A stretch of 64,000 nt of DNA from Ekhidna sp051379705. GTDB lineage: Bacteria > Bacteroidota > Bacteroidia > Cytophagales > Cyclobacteriaceae. Each line of letters begins with the position of its first letter. The stretch's first letter is position 1. The translations under genes and the position numbers were made by a program. Positions 26,074 to 35,497 of the stretch are shown here, piece after piece. Under the pieces are notes generated by a model. The model was given only the letters and a program-made list of their open reading frames with translations, did not search any database and had not been told where the DNA came from. The DNA lies in the NCBI RefSeq assembly GCF_051379705.1, contig NZ_CP179868.1, positions 2,852,001 through 2,916,000 of the forward strand, in the 5' to 3' direction.

Positions 26074-26472
26074 CTAATCTTCCTCAAATATTACCAATGT
26101 ACCACCAATATAGTCATGTAGAGCTTTTCTTTTTGGATTGAAAAGAATTGCAATAAAGCCAAGAAAGAAAAATAAAAGCGAGAAGATTTTACAAATATTT
26201 CGAATAACTGCCTGAGCTATTGTTGCATGCCCGGATTCATTATTGGTGACTTTAATTTTTGCCCATTTTTTTCCTGGAGTCGCCTGCATGGAACTTAACT
26301 CGAAGAATATATGGTAGGAAAAATAGATTCCTGCTATGAAAAGATAGTCATAGTTAGACCTGGGTATAACTAGTGAGGCTAGGTAATAGAGCAATAGTAG
26401 TGGAAGCAAATCAATATTATGTGCGAGCAACCTAGGCCAGAAGCCTGCATATTTCTGATTTATCACTTCCAA
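26074..26472 (-). CDS. RDD-family membrane protein
   Basis: A 132-residue protein with an RDD domain: a basic first segment (FWPRLLAHNIDLLPLLLLYY), two further hydrophobic spans and the ending LFNPKRKALHDYIGGTLVI, the last a diagnostic RDD-family motif. Such proteins are small polytopic membrane proteins; some have been linked to Na+/H+ antiport in other phyla, but that cannot be inferred here. Divergent from the SRPBCC gene at 26513. Confidence 0.83.
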   Translation of the reverse strand: MEVINQKYAGFWPRLLAHNIDLLPLLLLYYLASLVIPRSNYDYLFIAGIYFSYHIFFELSSMQATPGKKWAKIKVTNNESGHATIAQAVIRNICKIFSLLFFFLGFIAILFNPKRKALHDYIGGTLVIFEED

Positions 26473-26512
26473 ATCAATTAATTTTATTCAATCACAAAAT
26501 TCAACAACTATT

Positions 26513-27550
26513 ATGAAAGTTCTTAAAATCATTGGAATCATTATTCTGATTCTAGTAGCTCTTTTTTTAGGGCTAATAATATTTGGTCCCTCATCAGGCC
26601 ATCTTGAAAGGAAAATTACCATTAACACAACGCCGGATATTGTATACAATGAGGTGTCCAATCTTAATACCTTTAATAAATGGTCGCCATGGTTTCAGGT
26701 GGATCCGGATGCAGAGTATGCCTGGGAAGGACCTTCCTCTGGTGAAGGTTCTAAAATGATCTGGTACAGTAAAAATTCGGACGTTGGTAATGGCTATATG
26801 GAAATTACTGAAACTAGAAATGGGGAATTTGTGCTGATGGATATGGGGTTCGATCAAAATAATAATAGGGATTTTACGGATGAAGGAGAGGAAAAACCAA
26901 CAGCCTCATTTATTCTTGAGTCTGATGGAGGAAGCACCAATGTCACCTGGACATTTGATATTTCCGGTGTTTCGGGCATGGAAAAAATGATGGTAGTAGG
27001 GTTGGATATGTTCTTGGGACCCTTTTATGAGCAAGGTTTAGCTGCATTAAAAGAACGAGCTGAAAGCGCGCCAACTTTTAATGTCAAAATAGCTGTTCAG
27101 GATGTTGATCCAATCACCTTCGCAGGTAAAGAAGTTTCATCAGCCAATAATCAAGATGAAATTTCAACTGCCATGGGACAGGCATATAGTGACGTCATGG
27201 AAGCTATCATGAGTAACAACTTAAATATGACGGAAGGATACCCATTAGCAATAGCCACAAACTATAGTGAAGAAAGCATATCAATGATTTGCGGTATTCC
27301 GGTTGCCGAAGGGTCAAGCATTGAGAATAACGATGTAACTATCATGCAATCTCCTGATGGTCGAGCTATCAGAGCGCTTCACTTCGGTGATTATTCATTG
27401 TTGTTAGAAACACACGAGCAAATCGATCAATACGCTAAATATTATGGGTACGAGCTTACAGGTAATCCTTGGGAAATATATGTAACCGATCCAAGTGTGG
27501 AAACAGATACTTCGAAGTGGATCACCGAAGTTTACTATCCGACCAATTAA
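26513..27550 (+). CDS. Membrane-anchored SRPBCC + GyrI-like effector-binding protein
   Basis: A 345-residue protein with an N-terminal span (about residues 5-27), a polyketide-cyclase-like SRPBCC domain (residues 30-185, NTFNKWSPWFQVDPDAEYAW) and a GyrI-like effector-binding domain (residues 190-345, ending GNPWEIYVTDPSVETDTSKW). Both halves are ligand-binding folds without a visible catalytic site. The combination is common in Bacteroidota. Likely a binding or sensing protein in the periplasm. Confidence 0.82.
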   Translation: MKVLKIIGIIILILVALFLGLIIFGPSSGHLERKITINTTPDIVYNEVSNLNTFNKWSPWFQVDPDAEYAWEGPSSGEGSKMIWYSKNSDVGNGYMEITETRNGEFVLMDMGFDQNNNRDFTDEGEEKPTASFILESDGGSTNVTWTFDISGVSGMEKMMVVGLDMFLGPFYEQGLAALKERAESAPTFNVKIAVQDVDPITFAGKEVSSANNQDEISTAMGQAYSDVMEAIMSNNLNMTEGYPLAIATNYSEESISMICGIPVAEGSSIENNDVTIMQSPDGRAIRALHFGDYSLLLETHEQIDQYAKYYGYELTGNPWEIYVTDPSVETDTSKWITEVYYPTN

Positions 27551-27573
27551 GATTTTCTGACAATTACTTCTAT

Positions 27574-27601
27574 GAGCCTCCATTTGATGGAGGCTTTTTT
27601 A
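27574..27601 (+). terminator. Terminator after the SRPBCC gene
   Basis: AGCCTCCAT pairs with ATGGAGGCT over a 3-base loop and leads into six T residues, 24 bases after the stop codon. It lies inside the longest open frame of the next gene, which is one reason I start that gene downstream. Confidence 0.92.
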
Positions 27602-27715
27602 TTGGTTTGGTGGTATGTCAATTGGTTCAATAAAGAAAAACACCGAACGACTTTAAGAAATTATCGTTGCGGGCCGAGTAATTTTCTAACTTTAAGAGTA
27701 AACCTGACTATTACC

Positions 27716-29737
27716 ATGCTAACCTCCTATTTGTCTATACGAAGACCTGTCGTATGCATATTGATATTTTGCTGTTCTTATCAAGGCTTCTCACAGGAGT
27801 TAAAGAATATAAATACGGGTGCTATTATCAAGCATTCCAGAGTGAGTTTCGATGGTACAAAAATGGTTCTTGTGGCCAATTACTATGGGAGCTTCAAGCC
27901 TTACATTTCAGCATATGATAGTGATTCCTCAAGTTGGAGTCAACCAGTTCCTATTTTTGATAGTAATGATATTTCTGGCATAGAAATCAGATATCCTCAA
28001 CTCAGCTTCGACAACTCTAAACTGTACTTTGCTGCAAAACCAGCAGATAAGACAAATTTTGATATTTACTATTCCGAATACAGCAACGGAAAATGGTCAG
28101 CACCTCAGGAGCTGGATATCGGAATTAATTCTGTGGTTGATGAAGATGCTCCGGCCATGTCGGCCGATGAGAAGAAAATCTTGTTTACACGACCACTGCC
28201 TCCGGAGGAAAAGTCAGACGAGTTTTGTGGTCAATTATTTTACAGCGAGCTAACCGAGTCGGGCAGCTGGTCTGAGCCTGAACTATTACCTCCATCTTAT
28301 AACACGGGCTGTGTTTGTTCACCCTATTACGCCAGGGACAACAAGACCTTTTATTATTCATCCTATGAAGATATTTCCGATTCAGAAGGCAAGCGTCTGG
28401 CGCGAAAACAATTTTCAGTTTTCTGGGCAAAAGTTGACGGACTGTTTCGCTACAATCCAAAACCCATACTTTCAATCCTTGGCGATCAGGATCTTGTATC
28501 ACCGTCACTTAATCGAGATAGCACTCTGTATTATAATGCAGGTGTGTATACGAAAGGAGAAGATCGAATTTCAGCTAGCGTATTTTCACAAAAATTGAAC
28601 GGATCCTTTAAGCCATCCGAAATGGCATTACTGTCTGGCCAGGTGACAGATGAACAAGGGAATCCATTGGCTGCCACAATTCAGGTGATTAACCCTTATA
28701 CTACGAAGGTTTTTCAGGAAGCTCAAAGCGATATGAATGGAAATTATCAGCTTTTTATTCCAGTAGGTGAGCAGTTCTCCCTTCTCGCATACAAGGATAA
28801 ATATTCGGCTCAATCCAAACTTATTGAAGCTTCAGAGCTACAAATGACCAATAATTTCGAATTGTTCCCGAGCGTGGACATTACTTTCAATGTATTTGAC
28901 GAGGAATTCTATTTCCCTATCGATGCAAATATTTCACTTTATGACTCTGAATTCAATTTTATAGAGAGCATAGAGATTACCCAAGGCGAACAAACCAATA
29001 TATCTCTGGGAAGAGAGTTAAATATCATTTTCAATTCTGAGAATTACTTCTCAGACACACTGAATCTGCCATTTGACGAAGAAGTAATCTTTGATTTTTT
29101 TGATTTCGATATTGAGCTAACCCGCACGCTCAAAGATGTATCACTTTCCTTCGCGGATGAGTCGGGAAATAATCTTGGGCTGGAGATCACAGTTTACAAT
29201 GTTACAAGAAATGAAAAAACCAAGCGCCAGGTCAAAGATGGGAAAGTTACCCTCCAGCTTCGAGATGGAGAAGTGTATGAGATAAGTACTTCAGCAGAAG
29301 GCTATAGCTACTACTCAGCAGAGCTCGACCTTACTGAAGAAGAGGAACTCAAAGAAATGAAAGCCACACTTCAATCCGTTGAAAATATCTCCTTGGTACT
29401 TGATAATATCACCTTTGAGCTCAACTCATATGAGCTCAACTCAGCCTCTTACGAAGAGCTAAACAAGTTGATCAACTACCTATCTGAAAATGATAAATAC
29501 AAAGTGGAAATTTCCGCTCATACGGATAATGCAGGTGGTGATAAGTATAATCTTCAACTCTCAAACCTAAGAGCCAATTCAGTGCTCCAATACCTTCAGG
29601 ATAAAGCTATCAATCAAGAACGACTGATTGCAATTGGATATGGCGAATCACAGCCAATTGTCCCAAATGATTCTGAGGATAATATGGCAAAAAACAGAAG
29701 AGTTGAATTCAAAATTTTAACGGAAGAAGCGCGATGA
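27716..29737 (+). CDS. OmpA-family protein with PD40 propeller and CarboxypepD_reg-like domain
   Basis: A 674-residue envelope protein. The start is the ATG at 27716, giving a signal peptide ending CCSYQGFSQ; the longer frame from 27572 runs through a terminator and is discarded. After the signal come PD40/WD40-like repeats (YPQLSFDNSKLYFAAKP; APAMSADEKKILFTRPL), a carboxypeptidase-regulatory-like fold (ALLSGQVTDEQGNPLAAT) and a C-terminal OmpA peptidoglycan-binding domain (DNITFELNSYELNSASYEEL, then ISAHTDNAGGDKYN). First gene of a three-gene operon with the CHAT protein. Confidence 0.88.
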   Translation: MLTSYLSIRRPVVCILIFCCSYQGFSQELKNINTGAIIKHSRVSFDGTKMVLVANYYGSFKPYISAYDSDSSSWSQPVPIFDSNDISGIEIRYPQLSFDNSKLYFAAKPADKTNFDIYYSEYSNGKWSAPQELDIGINSVVDEDAPAMSADEKKILFTRPLPPEEKSDEFCGQLFYSELTESGSWSEPELLPPSYNTGCVCSPYYARDNKTFYYSSYEDISDSEGKRLARKQFSVFWAKVDGLFRYNPKPILSILGDQDLVSPSLNRDSTLYYNAGVYTKGEDRISASVFSQKLNGSFKPSEMALLSGQVTDEQGNPLAATIQVINPYTTKVFQEAQSDMNGNYQLFIPVGEQFSLLAYKDKYSAQSKLIEASELQMTNNFELFPSVDITFNVFDEEFYFPIDANISLYDSEFNFIESIEITQGEQTNISLGRELNIIFNSENYFSDTLNLPFDEEVIFDFFDFDIELTRTLKDVSLSFADESGNNLGLEITVYNVTRNEKTKRQVKDGKVTLQLRDGEVYEISTSAEGYSYYSAELDLTEEEELKEMKATLQSVENISLVLDNITFELNSYELNSASYEELNKLINYLSENDKYKVEISAHTDNAGGDKYNLQLSNLRANSVLQYLQDKAINQERLIAIGYGESQPIVPNDSEDNMAKNRRVEFKILTEEAR

Positions 29738-31797
29738 AAAGAATTATAACTGCGATACTATTATTGAGCTTTGGGCTAACGTGTTTTGCGCAGACAGGTG
29801 CCTTTAAGAAACTATTGAGCGATCGCTCTAACATGGATAAAGAAGTGTTTTATGATCAACTGTTACAATTTCAAAAATCCAATGTCGAGTTCTCCAATGT
29901 GTATTATCAGATAGCGAAGGTCGAGCAAGATATCTTCGCAAGCCTTGATCCGATTGTTGATCGGATAGCATCGCGTCAGAGAATTTATAATGCTAAGACC
30001 AGCTTTGGTCTGGCCAAAAACTATCTGGATCCCAAGGAAGTGTCACGTTTCCCTGAATGGTATGATGTGCCAGACACTGTAGCAAAAGACTCTGTTTCGA
30101 TCATTGGAGTCAGAAAGATCGAGAAGAGCCATGAAAATTCCGAGAATTATGCAGTCTACTATGAGGAGCTGATCGAGAATTATGATAATGCAGTCTATCA
30201 CTACCTGAAAGCCAGAGAGGGATTTATTGCAATAAATACGAGCGCTGATAATCTTCGACAGCTATTCTTAAAAGCAGATGATTCACTTAAAACGGCTGTT
30301 TCGGCAGTAGGAGTAAGCTTCGATTCATCGATGTACTACATTGATATCTACCGGGATATTTACCAAAAGCTTCCGTACAAGAAGAAAAGAAAAGTGAACA
30401 TCAATCGTAGGAAGATCGATCACTTCCGGATGAATGGCATTACACCTGCCAACTTTCTTGCCGATGATATAGATGTTTGGGATTATAAGCAGTGGTCAGA
30501 TCGATTTTTAAACCTACTAAAGGTTGAAGTGGACGGTCTTCAGGATGAAATAAAAAATGCCTACAATTTTTTTGTGAGCACCAACGACAAGATGATCAAT
30601 GGAGATGAGTGCATCCAGGCGCAACTGGATGATCTTAAGTTTCAGCGCATAATCAATCTCATCACCAAATATGATAATGAATCTGTCCTGATCGATATTT
30701 TTCAATATTTGATTTCCAAGTTGGATTATGGAAACAAATATGTGTATGAGAAGAACTGCAATGTTTTGGATGTGCCTCCAACCGATGATTACTTGTCAAG
30801 AAAAGCGCGGATATATCAAAACATGTTCACCTCATTTCAAAAAGCAGATAGCCTTGATGAGGCTATTACAACTTCCGGCCATAGGCAAGAAACATTTCAA
30901 TGGTTTTTTGATGAACTAATGCCTGGTGAAAATGGAAGTCAGACCTTTGCCGAAGAGCAAGAAGCCGAAAATTATTCATCATTCAAAATGGAGCTTACTG
31001 GCCTGATGAATAAACTTGGCGAACAGAGATTTCGGACAGATACCCTGTCGGAGTGTTTTTCCGCCGACAGTGTTTTTCTTATTCCAGGTGCTTTGGAAGA
31101 GGGAAATTTTTGTGCGAAAAGAAAGCTATGGTTAAGCGATAGTTTAGAGCTATTTCTTGGGATTCAAGATGACAAAAACCAGCTGATAGGAGCTATGCCA
31201 AGTGGAGAAGACTACCAAAAATTATGGGAGATAGCACCTTATAAAAATTCTGAGATTTCTTATTTCAAGATCGTCGGCGACAGCACCTATTTGATAGGAG
31301 GTCAATCATCCAAAGGATGGTTATCTCAGATTTCATCGAGCGGCGTTGAATATTTTACCGCTATATTAAAGTCTACTGATCCAATAAAAAATGTAGTGGT
31401 GAATCAACTTCAGGGTATCGCAACGGTAATTCAAGGTAGCAACAAGAGCTACACCATTTCGAAGGTGAATTTCAATGGAAAAGTGGTATCGACAAGCAAA
31501 TTTGAATTGCCTGGAGAATATGTAGGAATGTTTCGTCAGGAGCAGGCTCTGTGGTTCTTTTCGCACAACATTACCACTGATGGATCCAAGATTACCGCTT
31601 CAGTATATGATGAAGGTCAGGCGGTAATGACCGGGGAATACATTTATACATTCAAGACTATTCTCAAGAATCCATCAATTATTAAGAATGATAATGAATA
31701 CCTCACTCTATTGTCTGTTAATTCATTTTCCGATGATGAGATTGTATACGCTTTAATGAATTATGAAGGGAAAATTGAGCATGAAACTATTTTTTAG
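29734..31797 (+). CDS. Exported protein of unknown function (CHAT operon)
   Basis: I do not recognise this 687-residue protein. It has a signal peptide (MKRIITAILLLSFGLTCFA-Q), a mainly helical N-terminal half (residues 25-400) with several acidic amphipathic segments, and a beta-rich C-terminal half (about 430-687) with repeated short strands (YFKIVGDSTYLIGGQSSKG; LQGIATVIQGSNKSYTI) that could form a propeller. It starts with a 4-base overlap with the OmpA/PD40 gene and overlaps the CHAT gene by 17 bases, so it is translated with both. The context suggests a periplasmic adaptor. Confidence 0.72.
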   Translation: MKRIITAILLLSFGLTCFAQTGAFKKLLSDRSNMDKEVFYDQLLQFQKSNVEFSNVYYQIAKVEQDIFASLDPIVDRIASRQRIYNAKTSFGLAKNYLDPKEVSRFPEWYDVPDTVAKDSVSIIGVRKIEKSHENSENYAVYYEELIENYDNAVYHYLKAREGFIAINTSADNLRQLFLKADDSLKTAVSAVGVSFDSSMYYIDIYRDIYQKLPYKKKRKVNINRRKIDHFRMNGITPANFLADDIDVWDYKQWSDRFLNLLKVEVDGLQDEIKNAYNFFVSTNDKMINGDECIQAQLDDLKFQRIINLITKYDNESVLIDIFQYLISKLDYGNKYVYEKNCNVLDVPPTDDYLSRKARIYQNMFTSFQKADSLDEAITTSGHRQETFQWFFDELMPGENGSQTFAEEQEAENYSSFKMELTGLMNKLGEQRFRTDTLSECFSADSVFLIPGALEEGNFCAKRKLWLSDSLELFLGIQDDKNQLIGAMPSGEDYQKLWEIAPYKNSEISYFKIVGDSTYLIGGQSSKGWLSQISSSGVEYFTAILKSTDPIKNVVVNQLQGIATVIQGSNKSYTISKVNFNGKVVSTSKFELPGEYVGMFRQEQALWFFSHNITTDGSKITASVYDEGQAVMTGEYIYTFKTILKNPSIIKNDNEYLTLLSVNSFSDDEIVYALMNYEGKIEHETIF

Positions 31798-34700
31798 CAT
31801 ACTGATAACAACAGGATTAGCTTTCGCAGCGCACGCTCAAAGCCAGGTCGACTTTGATAAAGAAGTAGATAAGATTGAGTCCTTAATCTCTGAAAAGGAG
31901 TTCGCTGAGGCAAATGACCAGTTGATTGCCCTAAAAGCTTCAATTGCAAATACATCACTTAGTGAACAGGATACAGTGAAGCTCTATTTCACATCTAAAT
32001 TAGCCTTTATTGCCTATCAGTTAGGAGACTGTGAAAATACCATCTTGCGAAGCAAAGAAGATGTTTTCCTACGTTCTGAAGTGTATGGGCCTGGTGACCC
32101 TGTGGCACTCTCTTCGAAGAGAAATCTCGGAATTTATTATCTCAATTGTGATTCTACAGAAAGGGCAAAGGAGGTTTTGGAAGAGACTGTAAAAATACAT
32201 CGGGAGCTAATTGGACAGCCAGACGAATTGTACGCCAGATCACTCGATGATCTCGCCTATGTCCGTGGCAAATTAGGAGACTTTGAAGAGGCACAAAAGA
32301 GCTACGATGAGCTGTTGAGTTTGCTTGGAGAAAACAAAAGCTCCTTCTATTTGCATGTCATTGAAAATTATAGTGCCCTTTTAATGACCAATGATAAGTA
32401 TGCAGAGGCGGCAGCATACTATGAGGATTTGAAATCATATATGTCGAACAAGGATGAATATCCAGACTTCCTAAAGGACTTCTACAATGTATTTGTGCAT
32501 GAGAAAAACTACGTAAAAGCCCTTGAGACCGCTAGTGAGCTGATTTCATGGTGCGACGCAAATGGCTCTAGGTGCATGGATTCTGAATTAGAAACAAAAA
32601 AGTTTGTGTTAAACAGCGCCAGACTTTCTGTCCTGCTGTACCGATACGAAGAAGCTTCAAAGTATTATTCGAAAGCAGAAGAGCTATATCAGGGTGAGTC
32701 CAATTACATTCCAATTCTTTTGGAGCAAGCAAGTCTTTTTGATGCAACTGGACAGAAATACAAGCAATTGAATGCACTAAGCAAATCGTTGATTACCCAT
32801 CGTTCTCAACAGATGATTGATAGCGCCAGTTACACCAAAACTGTCTTAGAACTGGGAAAGCTGCATACCGAAATGGGAAAATTTGCTCGTGCAGATAAGG
32901 TTTTTAGTGACTACATCAGTGACTTGGAATCTAAGCCGGACACAGACCCTAAAACACTAGCTGTTGCATATCAGTCTTTAGGAAACCAACGCTATTTGCT
33001 ACAAAACTTTAAGGATGCTGATAAGTACCTGTCACAAGCTCAAAGTATTCTGAGAGCTGAGCAATTGACCAACTCCACTGATTACGCCTCAGTCCTGAAT
33101 AGTCAGGGAGCATTGTATGAGGCTTTAGCTAATTATCGCAGAGCAGAAGCCAATTATAGGGAAGCTTTGAAAATTTCAGCTAAAGAAGAATCTGGGTTAC
33201 GAATAGCCCTTGCAACCAATCTGGCAAATATTCTGACGCGAACAGATGCAGAAAATGATTCAATCCTTACTCTCTTGAATCAGGCGATAACCTGGCAAAG
33301 AGAATCTTCGGGTAAAGATCATCCGGGCTATTCTAATCTACTTAGCAACAGAGGTGTTTACTATCAGAAAAATGGATTTTACAATCGAGCACTGAAAGAT
33401 TTTGAGGAGGCGATAAAGGCATTTGAATACACCGTTCAGGAGGATCACCCACAGTATTTGTCTGCACTGTCAAACCTGGGACTGCTTTATGATCTGATGG
33501 ATCGAAAAGATGAAGCACTTGATATCATGCTCAAATCGAAGGATCTCTACACAAAATATTATTCTGATACACATCCCGGGTATATCCGAACGGTCAATAA
33601 CCTGGCCAACTTATATACTAAAACCGCCCAATATGAATTAGCAGAGCCACTTTTATTGTCATTGGCCGAAGCACAAGTGAAAGAAATCAATGAGTCTTTC
33701 ACCTACCTCTCAGAATCTGAGAAAAAAACTTTCGTGGAAGAAAAGCAAAAGCTGTTGAATAACTTCAAGGGATATGTAGTCGCTCGTTCGACTGCAGAAA
33801 CGGGAAGCATTAAACCTGAGGTTATTGAGGAATGGTATAACCTTGAACTTAGCACCAAAGGGATGTTACTCAATTCCACTAAGAAGGTTCGCGAACAGAT
33901 ATTTAATAGCGGAGATGAAGAATTAATTGGCCTTTTTTCTGAATGGACTGTCACTCGTAAGCAGATTGCAAACTTACAATCACTGAAAAGTGACCTTAAG
34001 CAAATGAGTCAGCAGAGGTTAGATAGTTTGCTCGAAAAAACCAACAATTTGGAAAGAGAGCTATCGAGGAGGTCCGCTGGGTTTAGTGGTTCATTCGGAG
34101 GAGCGGTACCAACCTTTGGTCAAATTAAAAGTAAGCTAGAACCAGGTGAGGCGACCGTTGAAATTATTCGAACCGATTTAAACGATGAAGGCATCTACAC
34201 CGCTTTAATTGGGACATCAACCAAGCAATATCCGGAATTGATTGTAGTTGGCAAAGGAAACGAATTTGAAAGCAAAGGATTTGCAGTGTATAAAAACGCC
34301 ATCAAGTTCAAGGTAGATGATCCGGCGTCATTTGATTTTTATTGGAGGAAAATATACGATCATTTAATGGTCAATAACATAACCAAAATCTACTATGCAC
34401 CTGATGGAATTTATCATAAAATAAGTCTCAATACATTGTACGATCCATCAACAAAGAATTATTTGATTGATGAACTGGAAATATTTCAACTAAGCTCTAC
34501 AAAGGACTTTCTTGACTTGAATTTAGAAGCAGGAATGAGCGACGAAATCAATGATGTCCTTTTAGTAGGGAGGCCAAAATATAAAATGGATGCTTCTGCT
34601 GAGTTGGTAGCTACAACGCGCAGTTTCGAGCAAATTGAAGATGTAGCAGATCTGCCAGGTACTGAGGAGGAGATCAAAGAAATTCAAAACCTGATTAAAA

Positions 34701-35239
34701 AGAATGGAACTCAATGTTCAGTGCTATTGCAAGAAGATGCGAGAGAGAGTGCGGTTAAGGCTCAGCTAGACAGAGCGCTTGTACACATTGCAACTCATGG
34801 TTTTTTCATGGAAGATGAGAAAGCACCGAGTAAAGACCCTATGTTAAGTTCCGGTCTGCTTTTGGCGGGAGTAAGTGACATGCAAACAAGCTCAGATGAA
34901 GATGATGGAATTCTCACTGCTTATGAAATAATGAATCTGAGCCTAACAAACCTGAAAATGGTTGTTCTTTCAGCGTGCGAAACCGGATTGGGAGAAATTG
35001 CTTCAGGAGAAGGTATTTACGGTTTGCAGCGTGCTTTTTTTGTTGGCGGAGCTGAGTCTGTTGTGATGTCACTTTGGAAAGTTGATGATTCAGCTACCAA
35101 AGATTTGATGACGGCTTTTTATAAGGAATATTTAAAAACAGGAAATAAGCGAGCATCCTTTCTTAATGCTCAACGGAAAATCAAGAAGAAGTACAAAGAC
35201 CCAATTTATTGGGGAGCTTTTGTGATGTTGGGAGGATAA
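31781..35239 (+). CDS. Exported TPR-CHAT protein with intact His/Cys dyad
   Basis: A 1152-residue protein with a signal peptide (MKLFFSILITTGLAFAAHA-Q), a long stretch of TPRs (residues 25-640), a helical linker and a C-terminal CHAT domain (caspase HetF associated with TPRs, residues 830-1150). The catalytic dyad is visible: H1006 in VHIATHGFF and C1066 in LSACETGLGE. The upstream ATG at 31763 adds residues that would precede the signal; I use 31781. It closes the operon with the OmpA/PD40 protein and the 687-residue protein. CHAT domains are cysteine proteases of the caspase-gingipain clan; substrate unknown. Confidence 0.88.
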   Translation: MKLFFSILITTGLAFAAHAQSQVDFDKEVDKIESLISEKEFAEANDQLIALKASIANTSLSEQDTVKLYFTSKLAFIAYQLGDCENTILRSKEDVFLRSEVYGPGDPVALSSKRNLGIYYLNCDSTERAKEVLEETVKIHRELIGQPDELYARSLDDLAYVRGKLGDFEEAQKSYDELLSLLGENKSSFYLHVIENYSALLMTNDKYAEAAAYYEDLKSYMSNKDEYPDFLKDFYNVFVHEKNYVKALETASELISWCDANGSRCMDSELETKKFVLNSARLSVLLYRYEEASKYYSKAEELYQGESNYIPILLEQASLFDATGQKYKQLNALSKSLITHRSQQMIDSASYTKTVLELGKLHTEMGKFARADKVFSDYISDLESKPDTDPKTLAVAYQSLGNQRYLLQNFKDADKYLSQAQSILRAEQLTNSTDYASVLNSQGALYEALANYRRAEANYREALKISAKEESGLRIALATNLANILTRTDAENDSILTLLNQAITWQRESSGKDHPGYSNLLSNRGVYYQKNGFYNRALKDFEEAIKAFEYTVQEDHPQYLSALSNLGLLYDLMDRKDEALDIMLKSKDLYTKYYSDTHPGYIRTVNNLANLYTKTAQYELAEPLLLSLAEAQVKEINESFTYLSESEKKTFVEEKQKLLNNFKGYVVARSTAETGSIKPEVIEEWYNLELSTKGMLLNSTKKVREQIFNSGDEELIGLFSEWTVTRKQIANLQSLKSDLKQMSQQRLDSLLEKTNNLERELSRRSAGFSGSFGGAVPTFGQIKSKLEPGEATVEIIRTDLNDEGIYTALIGTSTKQYPELIVVGKGNEFESKGFAVYKNAIKFKVDDPASFDFYWRKIYDHLMVNNITKIYYAPDGIYHKISLNTLYDPSTKNYLIDELEIFQLSSTKDFLDLNLEAGMSDEINDVLLVGRPKYKMDASAELVATTRSFEQIEDVADLPGTEEEIKEIQNLIKKNGTQCSVLLQEDARESAVKAQLDRALVHIATHGFFMEDEKAPSKDPMLSSGLLLAGVSDMQTSSDEDDGILTAYEIMNLSLTNLKMVVLSACETGLGEIASGEGIYGLQRAFFVGGAESVVMSLWKVDDSATKDLMTAFYKEYLKTGNKRASFLNAQRKIKKKYKDPIYWGAFVMLGG

Positions 35240-35261
35240 TTATCAAACATATAAATCTGTA

Positions 35262-35292
35262 TTGCAATCTTATATTTGTTTAGATACTTTTG
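35262..35292 (+). promoter_or_regulatory. Promoter of tRNA-Leu(CAA)
   Basis: TTG (35262-35264), 20 bases, then TACTTTTG (35285-35292) fits the -33/-7 consensus. A second -7-like sequence, TATATTTG, lies at 35271-35278. Confidence 0.74.
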
Positions 35293-35314
35293 CCCACCGT
35301 TTGCTAAAGCAACT

Positions 35315-35396
35315 GCCTGAGTGGCGGAACTGGTAGACGCGCACGACTCAAACTCGTGTTCCGCAAGGAGTGCCGGTTCGATTCCGGCCTCAGGTA
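35315..35396 (+). tRNA. tRNA-Leu(CAA)
   Basis: An 82-base class II tRNA. The acceptor GCCTGAG pairs with CTCAGGT (terminal G-T), the variable arm is long (TGTTCCGCAAGGAGTG), and the T-arm is GGTTCGATTCC. Anticodon stem CACGA/TCGTG encloses CTCAAAC, so the anticodon is CAA (35349-35351), reading UUG. CCA is not encoded. Confidence 0.95.
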
Positions 35397-35397
35397 C

Positions 35398-35429
35398 AAA
35401 AGCCTCTCAAATTTTTGAGAGGCTTTTCT
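35398..35429 (+). terminator. Terminator after tRNA-Leu(CAA)
   Basis: AAAAGCCTCTCAA pairs with TTGAGAGGCTTTT, starting two bases after the tRNA and ending in T residues. Confidence 0.9.
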
Positions 35430-35497
35430 GTTTATGCTATGACAGTGAATTCTTTTAGCAGCATCCACTAACTTTAAGCTTTCATGAAATCCACCAA

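Noticed and set aside
27572..27715. Upstream extension of the OmpA/PD40 gene to 27572
   Set aside because: It starts inside a strong terminator hairpin and puts a non-signal sequence ahead of the clear signal peptide; the ATG at 27716 is preferred.
31781..35239. TPR-CHAT protein as a CRISPR-linked (Craspase) defence protein
   Set aside because: No CRISPR array, cas gene or gRAMP effector in the window, and this protein carries a signal peptide.
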